From assembly GCF_003002065.1 (NCBI RefSeq), contig NZ_PVZG01000001.1, positions 1 through 64,000 on the forward strand: a DNA stretch of 64,000 nucleotides, written 5' to 3'. The notes below the pieces were generated by a model that saw only the letters and a program-made list of their open reading frames with translations, did no database searches and was not told the DNA's origin. Below are positions 24,743-33,514 of the stretch, one piece after another. A program made the translations under genes and the position numbers. Numbering within the stretch: position 1 is the first letter of the stretch; the number at the start of each line of letters is the position of its first letter. Source of the stretch: Pseudosporangium ferrugineum. Lineage in GTDB: Bacteria > Actinomycetota > Actinomycetes > Mycobacteriales > Micromonosporaceae.

Positions 24743-26194
24743 ATGGCGTTCTCGACTGATGCTTTCAGCCGCCGGCAGCTTCTCTGGGGCGGGGCCTCGA
24801 TCGCCGCGGCCCTCGCCCTGCCGGGGTGCTCCTCCGGCGGCGGGACCGACACTCCCAAGGGCTCCGCGGGCGGCGGCGACCCCTGGAAGCAGTTCACCGG
24901 CACCACGATCAACTTCATCTCGGAGAACACGTCGCCCTCGGCGGCCATCGCGGCCAACCTCGCCCCGTTCGAGCAGCTGACCGGCATCACGGTCAAGGTC
25001 CAGCAGATGGAGCTGGACAAGGTCGTGGAGAAGTGCAAACTCGACTTCTCCTCGGGTACGGCGCAGAACCACGTCATCTACGCGGACCCGTACCAGATCC
25101 TCGCGCCCATGGCCGACGGGCTGGCCGACCTGCGCCCGCTGCTCGACAGCGGCAACTACCCCGGCGTCGAGGGCGGCCTGGACGACTTCATCAGCACCCA
25201 GTTGCAGGCGACCGGGACGTTCATCGACGACAAGAAGGTCTTCGCGCTGCCGTACGACGCACCGACGATGATCATGCACTACCGCCGGGACCTGTTCGAG
25301 AAGTACGGCGACCGCGCCCGCGCCGACCTCGGCTTCGACCCGACCCCCTCGGACGCCATGACCTGGCAGCAGTACCTCGCGGTCGCCCGGTGGTTCAACC
25401 AGAACGCGCGGAAGGACGTCAAGTACGGCATCGGCGCGCAGGCCAAGCAGCACGACTCCCTGCAATGCGACTTCTCCAACGTGCTGTGGGCGTTCGGCGG
25501 CGACTACTTCGAGAAGGGTCAGAGCCTCGGCCTCCGGGGCTCCGACGACCCCGGCGCCGTGACCGTCGGCTCGGCCGCCGGCGTCGCCGCGGCGACCTTC
25601 TACCGCGAGCTGCTCTCCGCCGCGCACCCGTCGTCGACCACCTGGGACTGGACCGGCCTCGCCGACGCGTTCGTCGCCGGCGAGATCGCGATGTGCCCCA
25701 ACTGGCACGAGTTCGCCGCCGGCGAGGAGAAGGCCTTCCCCGGCAAGGTCGGGTACGCCCTGCTGCCCAAGGGCCCGTCGCGCCGCGCGCACATCTTCGG
25801 CGGCACCGGCATCGGCATCAACGCCAACGCGAAGGGCGACGAGCTCGGCGCGGCGTGGCTGTTCGTCAACTGGGCCACCTCGCCGCAGACCCAGCTGATG
25901 AGCCTGGGCTCCAAGGTCGGCGGCGGCACGCCCACCCGTACGTCGGTCTACGGGCTGCCCGAGGTCAAGGCCGAGGAGGGCCGCAGCCCGTCGAAGTTCC
26001 CGAACATCCGCACCGCGCAGACCGTGCTCAAGGCCTGGCAGCCGGAGAACATCGGCCTGCGCCCCAAGGTCTCCCAGTGGGTCGAGCTCGACACCATCAT
26101 CTTCACCGAGCTGTCCAAGATGCTCACCCAGAACGCCGACCCGGCCGCGACCATGGCCGCCATCCAGCAGCAGATGCAGAAGGCGATGCAGTGA
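24743..26194 (+). CDS. Sugar/polyol ABC transporter substrate-binding lipoprotein
   Basis: 483 residues. The signal peptide has a twin-arginine motif SRRQLLW at 9-15 and a lipobox LPGC with C29 as lipidated residue, so a Tat-exported lipoprotein on the outer face of the membrane. The mature part is a family 1 extracellular solute-binding protein (SENTSPSAAIAANLAPFEQLTGI, FVAGEIAMCPNWHEF). It is larger than typical sugar binders and resembles the polyol (mannitol/sorbitol) group. First gene of the operon SBP, two permeases, dehydrogenase. Confidence 0.9.
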   Translation: MAFSTDAFSRRQLLWGGASIAAALALPGCSSGGGTDTPKGSAGGGDPWKQFTGTTINFISENTSPSAAIAANLAPFEQLTGITVKVQQMELDKVVEKCKLDFSSGTAQNHVIYADPYQILAPMADGLADLRPLLDSGNYPGVEGGLDDFISTQLQATGTFIDDKKVFALPYDAPTMIMHYRRDLFEKYGDRARADLGFDPTPSDAMTWQQYLAVARWFNQNARKDVKYGIGAQAKQHDSLQCDFSNVLWAFGGDYFEKGQSLGLRGSDDPGAVTVGSAAGVAAATFYRELLSAAHPSSTTWDWTGLADAFVAGEIAMCPNWHEFAAGEEKAFPGKVGYALLPKGPSRRAHIFGGTGIGINANAKGDELGAAWLFVNWATSPQTQLMSLGSKVGGGTPTRTSVYGLPEVKAEEGRSPSKFPNIRTAQTVLKAWQPENIGLRPKVSQWVELDTIIFTELSKMLTQNADPAATMAAIQQQMQKAMQ

Positions 26195-27174
26195 GCGTCG
26201 GCATCTCGAAGGCACCGCCGGCGACGGCCGTCGCGCCGTCCCCGGCGGACCGGCGGCCGCGGCGCACCCGGCGCCGCCGCCCGCCGCGCGGCCTCAAGAC
26301 GTTCGAGTTCGCGATGATGGCCCCGGCGCTGACCCTGCTCAGCGTCCTGTCCTGGATTCCGTTCGTCATCCTCGTCGCGATGAGCTTCGCCAAGGTCCGC
26401 ACCCTCGGCGGTGTCTCGCTCACCTTCACCGGGCTCGACAACTGGACGGCGGTGCTCGGCGACCCCGCCGTCTGGGCCTCCTGGTGGCGGTCGCTGATCT
26501 ACTTCGTCTCCATCGTCGCGCTCGAGATGCTGCTCGGGCTCGGCGCGGCGCTCGTGCTGCACCGGCTGCTGCGCGGACGCTCGCTCGTGCTGTCCATCGT
26601 GCTGCTGCCGATGTTCCTCGCCCCGGTCATGGTCGGGCTCCTGGGCCGGTTCATGCTCGACTCCACCATCGGCCTGTACGCCCAGCTCCTGCAGGCCGCC
26701 GGCCTGGACGCGGACCTGCTCGCGTCGCCGGCGACCGCGCTGCCGGTCGTCGCCTCGATCGACGTCTGGCAGTGGACCCCGCTGGTCGCGCTGATCCTGC
26801 TCGCCGGGCTCTCCTCGGTGCCGCCGTCGACGCTGGAGGCCGCGACCGTCGACGGTGCCGGCTACTTCCGCACGCTCGTCAGCATCACGCTGCCGCAGAT
26901 GCGCCCGATCATCCTGGTGGCGCTGCTCGTGCGGTCGATGGACGCGATCCGCTACTTCGACATCGTCACCGCCACCACGAACGGCGGCCCGGCCGACGCC
27001 ACCAAGATCATCCCGCTGAAGCTGTACGAGTACGCGTTCCGCTTCAACAACCAGCTCGGCAAGGCCGCGGTGCTGGGCCTGACCATGCTGGCGTTCTCCA
27101 TCGTCCTCGCCCGCCTGTTCCTGCGGTTCTTCGGCGAGCGCACCGCCGGCCCGACCCAAGGAGGTGACGCGTGA
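26191..27174 (+). CDS. ABC sugar/polyol permease, MalF type
   Basis: 327 residues from GTG 26191, overlapping the SBP stop (GTGA). A basic 40-residue cytosolic leader (PRRTRRRRPPRG) precedes six transmembrane helices. The EAA loop is EAATVDGAGYFRTLVSITLPQMRP, where the ATPase docks. Together with the next gene it forms the membrane channel of the importer. Confidence 0.9.
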   Translation: MSVGISKAPPATAVAPSPADRRPRRTRRRRPPRGLKTFEFAMMAPALTLLSVLSWIPFVILVAMSFAKVRTLGGVSLTFTGLDNWTAVLGDPAVWASWWRSLIYFVSIVALEMLLGLGAALVLHRLLRGRSLVLSIVLLPMFLAPVMVGLLGRFMLDSTIGLYAQLLQAAGLDADLLASPATALPVVASIDVWQWTPLVALILLAGLSSVPPSTLEAATVDGAGYFRTLVSITLPQMRPIILVALLVRSMDAIRYFDIVTATTNGGPADATKIIPLKLYEYAFRFNNQLGKAAVLGLTMLAFSIVLARLFLRFFGERTAGPTQGGDA

Positions 27175-28022
27175 CGACCACCGCCCGGCACTCCGGGTCC
27201 CGCCCGGCGACGCGCGTGCTCGTACCCGCGCTGGCCCTGCTCCTGGCCCTGTGGGCGGCGGTGCCGCTGCTCTGGATGCTCATCACCGCGTTCAAGCCCG
27301 GCACCGCGATCCGCACCAGCGACGTGACGCTGAGCTTCGCGCCCACCCTGGACAACTTCCGCAACCTGTTCCTCGGCGGCAACCGGGCCGGCACGTTCCT
27401 GCTCAACAGCCTGCTCGTCACCGGCGTCTCGACCGTCATCGCCGTGACCCTCGGCTGCATGGCGGGCTACGGCCTGGCCCACTGGGTGTCGCGGTACCGC
27501 ACCGACGTGGCGTTCTGGGTGCTGTCCACCCGGATGGCACCCATCGCCGCCGTGATCGTCCCGCTGTTCGTCATGTTCCGCTCCGCCGGGCTGGTCGACA
27601 CCATCCCCGGCCTGGTCCTGGCCCACCTCAGCTTCAACCTGCCGTTCGCCGTCTGGCTGATGTCGGCCTTCTTCGGGCGCGTACCCGCCTCGGTCGAGGA
27701 GGCGGCGCTGCTCGACGGCTGCACCAAATGGCGGCGCTTCCTGACCGTCTCGCTGCCGATGGCCCGCCCCGGCGTGGTCACCACGGCCGTGCTCTGCATG
27801 GTGTTCAGCTGGAACGACTACGCCTTCTCGTCGGCGCTCAGCGGCCCCGACACCGCCACGCTGCCGCAGGCCGCCGGGGCGCTGGTCACCCAGAGCGGCA
27901 TCGACTGGGGGCTGCTCTGCGCCCTGGGCGTGGTCGTCGCGGTGCCCATGCTGGTCGCCGGCCTGGCCGTACGCCGCCACCTCGTCACCGGGCTGTCCCT
28001 GGGCGCCGTCACCGGCGAATGA
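27171..28022 (+). CDS. ABC sugar/polyol permease, MalG type
   Basis: 283 residues from GTG 27171, again a GTGA overlap. Six transmembrane helices and an EAA loop EEAALLDGCTKWRRFLTVSLPMARPG. No ATP-binding subunit follows; in actinomycetes such importers usually share one housekeeping ATPase (MsiK type) encoded elsewhere. Confidence 0.9.
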   Translation: MTTTARHSGSRPATRVLVPALALLLALWAAVPLLWMLITAFKPGTAIRTSDVTLSFAPTLDNFRNLFLGGNRAGTFLLNSLLVTGVSTVIAVTLGCMAGYGLAHWVSRYRTDVAFWVLSTRMAPIAAVIVPLFVMFRSAGLVDTIPGLVLAHLSFNLPFAVWLMSAFFGRVPASVEEAALLDGCTKWRRFLTVSLPMARPGVVTTAVLCMVFSWNDYAFSSALSGPDTATLPQAAGALVTQSGIDWGLLCALGVVVAVPMLVAGLAVRRHLVTGLSLGAVTGE

Positions 28023-28056
28023 CCCCGGCCCCCGATCCGTCCACGGAGGAACCCCC

Positions 28057-29073
28057 ATGCGTGTCGCCCTGCTGCGTGAACCCGGCGAACTCGTCGTCAC
28101 CGAGCGCCCCGCCCCGCAACCGCCCGCCGGGCACGTCCTGATCCGCGTGTCCGCGGTCGGGGTGTGCGGCTCGGACACCCACTACTTCGACCACGGCCGC
28201 ATCGGCGACTTCGTGGTGGAATCCCCGCTCGTGCTCGGCCACGAGGCCGCCGGCGTCGTCGAGGCCGTCGGCGAGGGCGTGACCGCCCTGCGCCCCGGCC
28301 GGCGCGTGTCGATCGAACCGGGCGTGCCGGACTTCACCTGCGAACAGTGCCTCGCCGGGCGGTACAACCTCTGCCCCGGCATGCGCTTCTTCGCCACCCC
28401 GCCGATCGACGGGGCGTTCGCCGAGTACGTCACCGTGCACGAGGCGTTCGCCCATCCCGTACCGGACGAGCTCAGCGACGACGCGGCCGCGCTGCTGGAA
28501 CCGCTGTCCGTCGCCGTCTGGGCCTGCCGCAAGGCGCGGGTCGGGCCGGGTGACCGGGTGCTCGTCACCGGCGCCGGCCCCGTCGGGCTCTTGGCGCTGC
28601 AGACCGCCCGGGCCTTCGGCGCCACCGACGTCACCGTGCAGGACATCAACCCCGACAGGCTGGCTGTCGCCCGTACGCTGGGCGCCGACCGTACCCGCGA
28701 CGCCCGCGAACCGTGGCCGGCCGGCGAGACCCGGCCCCCGACGGTCCTGCTCGAATGCTCGGGCGCCGCGGTGGCCGCGGCGGGCGGCATCCGGGCCCTG
28801 GACCGCGCCGGACGCGCCGTGCTGATCGGCATGGGCGCCGCCGACATCCCCCTGCCCGTGTCGGTCATCCAGCAGCGGGAACTCACGGTCACCGGCACCT
28901 TCCGGTACGCCGGCACCTGGCCCGCCGCGATCGCCCTGGCCGCCTCCGGCCGGGTGAACCTCGACGCCCTGGTCACCGGCCACTACGACCTCGCCGACGC
29001 CCGCCACGCCCTGACCGCGGCCCGCGACGTACCCGGCTCGGTGAAGGTCATCGTGCGCCCCCACGGAGCGTGA
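28057..29073 (+). CDS. Zinc-dependent polyol (sorbitol/L-iditol-like) dehydrogenase
   Basis: 338 residues of the medium-chain dehydrogenase family. Catalytic zinc ligands C37 (GVCGSDTHYF), H62 and E63 (GHEAAG); a reduced structural lobe with C95, C98 and C106 (CEQCLAGRYNLC), as in sorbitol dehydrogenases; Rossmann GAGPVGLLALQ for NAD(P). It would oxidise the imported polyol to a ketose. AAGG-type ribosome site ACGGAGG precedes ATG 28057. A 73-bp piece of this gene (28681-28753) recurs at 37.9 kb. Confidence 0.88.
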   Translation: MRVALLREPGELVVTERPAPQPPAGHVLIRVSAVGVCGSDTHYFDHGRIGDFVVESPLVLGHEAAGVVEAVGEGVTALRPGRRVSIEPGVPDFTCEQCLAGRYNLCPGMRFFATPPIDGAFAEYVTVHEAFAHPVPDELSDDAAALLEPLSVAVWACRKARVGPGDRVLVTGAGPVGLLALQTARAFGATDVTVQDINPDRLAVARTLGADRTRDAREPWPAGETRPPTVLLECSGAAVAAAGGIRALDRAGRAVLIGMGAADIPLPVSVIQQRELTVTGTFRYAGTWPAAIALAASGRVNLDALVTGHYDLADARHALTAARDVPGSVKVIVRPHGA

Positions 29074-29114
29074 GACCCCCCGCCTCGCTCGCGGCCCGTA
29101 TTGCGCCGGCGGTC

Positions 29115-29127
29115 TACAGTGCGCGCC
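29115..29127 (+). promoter_or_regulatory. -10 box of a leaderless lipoprotein transcript
   Basis: TACAGT (29115-29120) is seven bases before GTG 29128, with no ribosome site. This spacing decides in favour of GTG 29128 rather than TTG 29101 as the start of the next gene. Confidence 0.45.
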
Positions 29128-29634
29128 GTGATCAGGCGGATGGTCCTCGCGGGAGCTCTGCTCGCGGGAGCGGGAGGATGCTCGGGCCCGGACGCGGGCG
29201 GCGGCGGCGACCCCACCCCGGACCTCCCGCCGGCCACCGCGCAGCAGCGGGTGCGCGAGCACGCCGACCGGGTCGCCGCGATCGCCCGGATCCCCCTGGA
29301 CGCCCCCGAGGAGGAGCGCCTCACCTGCCCGGGCCAGATCAGCGACTTCCCGGACGACGAGCTCTACCGGATGCAGGGCACCTACCGCCTGCCGATCGCC
29401 GCCGCCGAGGAGAAGGCCACGTACGCCCGCCTGACCGGGCACTGGAAGGCTGCCGGTCTCACCCCGAGGACCGGCGACGACCCGTGGGTCAAGGGCCCCT
29501 GGGCCGGACCCGCCGACCTCAAGATCGATCTTCTGGACGGCCACACCGTCGCCCTGGCCCGCACGACGGACACCACCGTCCGGATGATCGTCTGGACCCA
29601 GTGCCTGCACGAAACGGACCAGGGGGCCGCGTGA
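29128..29634 (+). CDS. Hypothetical lipoprotein
   Basis: 168 residues. The signal sequence [17 protein letters not shown] ends in a lipobox GAGGC (Cys about residue 18), followed by a Gly/Pro linker and a domain with two cysteines (LTCPGQIS and WTQCLHE) that could form a disulfide. No family recognised. Outer face of the membrane. Confidence 0.7.
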   Translation: MIRRMVLAGALLAGAGGCSGPDAGGGGDPTPDLPPATAQQRVREHADRVAAIARIPLDAPEEERLTCPGQISDFPDDELYRMQGTYRLPIAAAEEKATYARLTGHWKAAGLTPRTGDDPWVKGPWAGPADLKIDLLDGHTVALARTTDTTVRMIVWTQCLHETDQGAA

Positions 29635-29684
29635 ACGGCCGGTAATCGGTTGCCGGAGGCGGCGCCGGTCGGTACAAAGCGGGC

Positions 29685-30611
29685 ATGGACCCGCACGATC
29701 GGATCGCCGCCCTCGTCGCCCAGGCCGGCTACGGCACCGGCGACGCCGTCGTGGCCGGGCTACGGCGGGGCACCGATCCGCCGGTCATCGTGGCCCAGGG
29801 AATCCCGGCCGACACGGTTCTCTACACCGCGTCGCTGTCCAAGCAGGTCACGGCCGCCTGCGCGGCGCTGCTCGTCACCCGGGGCCGGCTGGACGCCGAG
29901 TCGGCCCTGGGTGAGTGGATGCCCGAGCTGCCGGCCTGGGCCGACGGCATCCGGGTGCGGCACCTGATCCACCACACCAGCGGGCTGCCCGAGGGCGTCG
30001 AATTCGACGAACTGCACGCGGCCGGGCTCGACCGCACCTCCGCCGGCATCATCCAGGCACTCAGCCGCACCGACCGGCTCATGACCGCACCCGGCACCAC
30101 CTTCCGATACTGCAATTCCGGGTACGTGTGCCTGGCCGCCGTCGTCGAACGCGCCGCGGGCCGGCCCCTCCCCGACTTCGCACGGGAGCAGGTGTTCGAG
30201 CCGCTCGGGATGCCCGCCACCCGCTTCTGGCCCGGCCCGCAACCCCATCCCCCGGGCGCCGCACCGACCGGCGCGGGGTACCCGGCGCCGTTGTCGCTCG
30301 GCGACGGCGGAATGTGGTCGACCGCCCCGGACCTGCTGCGCTGGAACGACGCGATGTCCCGCGACGAGCTGGGCGTCGCGGCACTCGTCCAGTCGCCGGG
30401 GGAACTCGGCGACTACGCCTGGGGGATCGACGTCCGGACGTACGCGGGCACCCGGGTCTACCGGCACGGCGGCCTGTGGGCCGGGCTGAGCGCGCAACTC
30501 GTCCGCATCCCCGGCGCCGGCGGGTTCGTCGTGCTCGCCCTCGACATCGACGAGGACCGTACGGCAGGGCTGGCCGGAGCCCTGATCGCGGACCTACTTC
30601 CCGGCGCGTAG
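29685..30611 (+). CDS. Serine hydrolase of the beta-lactamase / PBP4-like family
   Basis: 308 residues. SxxK is S50-L-S-K53, the YxN motif is Y142-C-N144 (FRYCNSGYV), and the third motif is HGG in YRHGGLWAG. These define the class C beta-lactamase-like (family S12) hydrolases: esterases, D-aminopeptidases or penicillin-binding enzymes. No signal peptide is visible, so a cytosolic esterase or peptidase is more likely than an antibiotic-resistance enzyme. The 3' end overlaps the convergent ArsR fusion gene. Confidence 0.85.
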   Translation: MDPHDRIAALVAQAGYGTGDAVVAGLRRGTDPPVIVAQGIPADTVLYTASLSKQVTAACAALLVTRGRLDAESALGEWMPELPAWADGIRVRHLIHHTSGLPEGVEFDELHAAGLDRTSAGIIQALSRTDRLMTAPGTTFRYCNSGYVCLAAVVERAAGRPLPDFAREQVFEPLGMPATRFWPGPQPHPPGAAPTGAGYPAPLSLGDGGMWSTAPDLLRWNDAMSRDELGVAALVQSPGELGDYAWGIDVRTYAGTRVYRHGGLWAGLSAQLVRIPGAGGFVVLALDIDEDRTAGLAGALIADLLPGA

Positions 30612-31379
30612 CCCGGCGTGCATCTCCCACGGTGCCTGTGGCAGCACGCTGCCGGTCTCCAGCAGGGACTTGAGGTTCGCCATCACCGCGGGCCACCCCG
30701 CCGAGACGGCCTCGACGTCCTCGTCGGACGCCAGGTTCACGTGCGTGACGGTCAGCCGGACGATGTCGCCGTAGGGCTCGATGAGGAACGTGACCGTGGA
30801 GGCGTCGGGCCCGGCCGCGGCGTCCACCTCGCCGAACGTCATGACCAGGCGCCGCGGCGGGTCGACCTCAATCACCACCCCGCCGGCGTCGGCGATGCCG
30901 GAACCGTCGGTGCGCCGATGCTCCCAGCGGGATCCGGGCCTCCAGTCGGAAACGTTGCGGTGTCCCCAGTACGCACCGGTCAGGTCGGCGTCGGTCAGCG
31001 CCTCCCAGACCCGTTCCGGGGTGGCGTGGATGTAGGTCACGTACACGTAGGTGGGCTTGGGGGTGCTCATGTGCGGCTCCTCTGCGTTTCGCCGGATCTC
31101 GTCGAGGACGCCCAGCCGCGGCTCCTCGAACGGGGCGATCCATCGCTGCTGCAACTCACGGATGGGGACAGGGTTGAGGTAGTGCCACTTCTCGCGGCCG
31201 TGGCGGACGACGCTGACCAGGTTGGCGTCCTGGAGCACGCCCAGGTGCTGGGTGGCGGACTGCCGGGTCATGGCCAGCCGCGCGCAGAGCCGGCTCAGGG
31301 TCTGGCCGTCCTCGTGGCGCAGGCTGTCGAGCAACTGCCGGCGGGTCGGATCGGCGAGCGCCCGGAACACGTCGTCCAT
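30594..31379 (-). CDS. ArsR-type HTH fused to an SRPBCC (AHSA1) domain
   Basis: 261 residues. Residues 1-100 are an ArsR winged helix (FRALADPTRRQLLDSLRHEDGQTLSRLC, TRQSATQHLGVLQDANLV) without the CxC metal site. After EEPHMSTPKP a full AHSA1/SRPBCC domain begins (YVYVTYIHATPERVWEAL to the end). In many actinomycetes these are two adjacent genes; here the single frame joins them, and Met at the junction might also serve as an internal start. The SRPBCC pocket probably binds a hydrophobic ligand. A large operator palindrome lies five bases before ATG. Confidence 0.85.
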   Translation of the reverse strand: MDDVFRALADPTRRQLLDSLRHEDGQTLSRLCARLAMTRQSATQHLGVLQDANLVSVVRHGREKWHYLNPVPIRELQQRWIAPFEEPRLGVLDEIRRNAEEPHMSTPKPTYVYVTYIHATPERVWEALTDADLTGAYWGHRNVSDWRPGSRWEHRRTDGSGIADAGGVVIEVDPPRRLVMTFGEVDAAAGPDASTVTFLIEPYGDIVRLTVTHVNLASDEDVEAVSAGWPAVMANLKSLLETGSVLPQAPWEMHAGLRAGK

Positions 31380-31383
31380 GACG

Positions 31384-31416
31384 CATTATGCAGGCAGCCG
31401 CCTGCATAATGTCAAT
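31384..31416 (-). promoter_or_regulatory. Operator-promoter of the ArsR-SRPBCC gene
   Basis: CATTATGCAGGC (31384-31395), four bases, GCCTGCATAATG (31400-31411): a perfect 12-bp inverted repeat. On the minus strand TTGACA (31411-31416) and CATAAT sit 19 bases apart, with CATAAT five bases before the ATG, so the promoter is inside the operator and the message nearly leaderless. The repressor is probably the ArsR fusion itself. Confidence 0.7.
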
Positions 31417-31647
31417 CGGCGCGCGGCAGCCCCGCCAGGGTGGTGTCGACGATCGCCGTCAGGGTGGTCTCGTCATGCCTGCCTTGCCGAGCGCCTCGAT
31501 GCCGCGGTGCTCGGCCATCAGCAGAGCCGACCGCTGCCAGCCCTCGTCCCGGGCTGCGGGAACCACGTCGAGAGCGAGCAGCTCGATCTGCCGCAGGTAG
31601 CCCTGCGCGCTGAGTCCAGTCTGGCCAGGGGCCTCCGACTTTCGCAC
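31412..31647 (-). pseudogene. TetR-family regulator remnant with frameshift
   Basis: From GTG 31645-31647 the frame reads into LLALDVVPAARDEGW and LLMAEHRGIEALGKAG, then leaves frame (MTRPP, stop). Shifting by one base restores HDETTLTAIVDTTLAGLPRAD and a stop at 31412-31414. That is a normal TetR C-terminus. The N-terminal HTH is absent. A nearly perfect palindrome of operator type remains just upstream, toward the NmrA gene. Confidence 0.6.
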
Positions 31648-31650
31648 GCT

Positions 31651-31680
31651 GCTACACCATAACTGTCATTATGGTGTAGC
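31651..31680. promoter_or_regulatory. 12-bp-arm palindromic operator between TetR remnant and NmrA gene
   Basis: GCTACACCATAA, six bases CTGTCA, TTATGGTGTAGC: perfect arms. The position between a (decayed) TetR gene and a divergent reductase gene is classic for a TetR operator controlling both. It also has the CATAA-N6-TTATG geometry of dif-type sites, but the context favours an operator. Confidence 0.7.
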
Positions 31681-31830
31681 GACGTTTTGTACCATTTTTG
31701 GATTACTGGATTGCCGTTAATAGCAATCCAGTAATTAACGCAGGCGGCGCGCGCGGCTGGATCGCTGCCGGCTCGGCGGCAGCGGTGCTCGGCGTTCGCG
31801 ATCGGGTTCTAACACCTGGGGGAGCACGTC

Positions 31831-32667
31831 ATGATCGTTATTACCGGGGCCACCGGCGCGCTCAACGGCGCTACCGTCGGTCATCTGCTCGGGCTCGTGC
31901 CCGCCACTGACCTCGCCGTCGTGGCGCGCGACGTCAGTAAGGCGCAGCATTTCGCCGAGCTCGGGGTCGCCGTGCGCCACGGCGACTACGCCGACCCCCG
32001 CTCCCTGCCGGACGCGTTCGCCGGCGCCGATCAGCTGTTGCTCGTGTCGTCGAACGATCCGGGTGCCGACGCGGTGAGCCTGCACCGGGCGGCGATCGAT
32101 GCGGCCGTCACCGCCGGCGTCGGGCGGATCCTCTACACGAGTCATCAGAACGCCGATCCGGCCTCGCCCTTCAAGCCGGGCCGGGACCATGCCGCGACCG
32201 AGCGGCTGCTCGCCGGGTCGGGGGTCGCCTGGACGGCGCTGCGCAACGGTTTCTACCTGCACAGCATCGACTGGCTGGCGGGGCCGTGGCGGGAGACCGG
32301 TGTCATCACGGTGCCGGGGGACGGGCCGGTGTCGTGGACGGCGCGGGACGACGCCGCCGAGGCCGCCGCGCTCATCGTCGCGTCCGGCGGCGGGTACGAC
32401 GGTCCGGTGACGCTCACCGCGGGCGAGGCGCCGACGTTCGGTGTCCTCGCCCGGATCGCGTCCGAGGTCACCGGCCGCACGATCACGCTGGAGGTCGTGG
32501 GCGACGAGGAGTGGCTGGCGGCCCAGAGCACGCCGGAGCCGCTTGCGCGCTTCACGCTCGGCTTCTACCAGGCGGCGCGGCGCGGGGACTTCGCCGGTGT
32601 CGATCCGCTGCTCGGCAAGCTTCTCGGCCGGGAACCGCGGACGGTGCGGGAGCAGCTCGCCGCCTAG
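31831..32667 (+). CDS. NmrA/SDR-family NAD(P)-binding oxidoreductase
   Basis: 278 residues with the N-terminal dinucleotide motif GATGALNG at 6-13, then VVARDVSKAQHFAELGV and LYTSHQNADP. The sequence is closest to the NmrA-like, atypical SDR group that includes azoreductase-like and quinone-reductase proteins (QorB type). There is no YxxxK catalytic pair, as usual for the group. An AACACCTGGGGGAGC ribosome region precedes ATG 31831. It was probably under the TetR operator at 31651-31680. Confidence 0.82.
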   Translation: MIVITGATGALNGATVGHLLGLVPATDLAVVARDVSKAQHFAELGVAVRHGDYADPRSLPDAFAGADQLLLVSSNDPGADAVSLHRAAIDAAVTAGVGRILYTSHQNADPASPFKPGRDHAATERLLAGSGVAWTALRNGFYLHSIDWLAGPWRETGVITVPGDGPVSWTARDDAAEAAALIVASGGGYDGPVTLTAGEAPTFGVLARIASEVTGRTITLEVVGDEEWLAAQSTPEPLARFTLGFYQAARRGDFAGVDPLLGKLLGREPRTVREQLAA

Positions 32668-32875
32668 GGTGAGGCCCGTGGAGCACTCGTCGTCGTTCGG
32701 CCGCATCCGGGCGTTCCTGGCGAACCGGCCGGAGACCGCCGCCGGCGGGTTCACCCTTGCCGATGCTGACCTGTGTGCACCGCACCGCCGTTACCAGTCC
32801 GTGATCCGAGGTGGAGAACTGGTCCGCCGCCGCGCGCATCGCACCTCATGAACCGACTGCGAGAAGGGTTGCACG

Positions 32876-33511
32876 ATGCGACGCACGATCATGATTTTCG
32901 CGGCGACGGCCGCCATCGCCCTGCTTCCGGGCTGCGCCGGCGGGCCGGAACGGGTGAACGGCCGGGCCGAACCGGCCGGGCTCGTCTCCCCCACTCCCTC
33001 GGCCCCGGCCCCCGTCCGTACGCCGTCGGCGACACCGCCGTCATCGACGCCGCCGGCGACGCAGACCACCCGTTCCCGTACGCCGGAGACTCCGGTGTTC
33101 GGGCCGACCGGCTGGGACGGGCTGAGGATCGGGATGACCGTCAAGGCCGCGAACGCGACCGGCCGGATCTCCGCACCGGTACGGCCCGGCTGCGGCACGG
33201 CACCGATGAAGGGCGCGGCCCGCGGCACCGAGGACGTCATCTTCTCCTCGGGCAAGGGCCTGATCCTGATCCCCGCGTACGGCGATGCCGCCACGCCCGA
33301 GGGCATCCGGGTCGGCAGCACCTTCGCCCGGCTGACGAGGGCCTACCCGGACTTCTCCGCCCACCTGGAGGGCGAGGAGTTCACCGGCACCGGGACGGTG
33401 TTCGGCGGGAAGGAGGACGGGCACCCGGGTGTCCACTACCGGTTCGACGTACGCGACAACAAGGTCGCCCGGATGGCGCTCGAGCACGACCACCAGGACT
33501 GCTACGAGTGA
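32876..33511 (+). CDS. Hypothetical lipoprotein
   Basis: 211 residues. A lipoprotein signal MRRTIMIFAATAAIALLPGC gives Cys 20 as the lipid site. A Pro/Thr/Ser linker (about 40-75) follows, then a globular domain GWDGLRIGMTVKAANATGRI with a conserved-looking Cys pair (RPGCGT, HQDCYE). The opening GLRIGMT resembles the start of SmpA/BamE-like or DUF-type envelope domains. No function assigned. GAGAAGGG lies six bases before the start. Confidence 0.7.
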   Translation: MRRTIMIFAATAAIALLPGCAGGPERVNGRAEPAGLVSPTPSAPAPVRTPSATPPSSTPPATQTTRSRTPETPVFGPTGWDGLRIGMTVKAANATGRISAPVRPGCGTAPMKGAARGTEDVIFSSGKGLILIPAYGDAATPEGIRVGSTFARLTRAYPDFSAHLEGEEFTGTGTVFGGKEDGHPGVHYRFDVRDNKVARMALEHDHQDCYE

Positions 33512-33514
33512 GCG

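Noticed and set aside
24743-29073. Complete ABC importer including its ATPase
   Set aside because: No ATP-binding subunit is encoded in or near the operon; a shared ATPase elsewhere is assumed.
31651-31680. CATAA-N6-TTATG geometry as a second dif-like recombination site
   Set aside because: The arms (GCTACACC) do not match dif arms, and the position between a TetR remnant and a divergent reductase gene is fully explained by a TetR operator.
32669-32851. Small plus-strand ORF of about 57 codons after the NmrA reductase gene
   Set aside because: No ribosome site, no recognisable family, Arg-rich C-terminus; evidence too thin to list as a gene.
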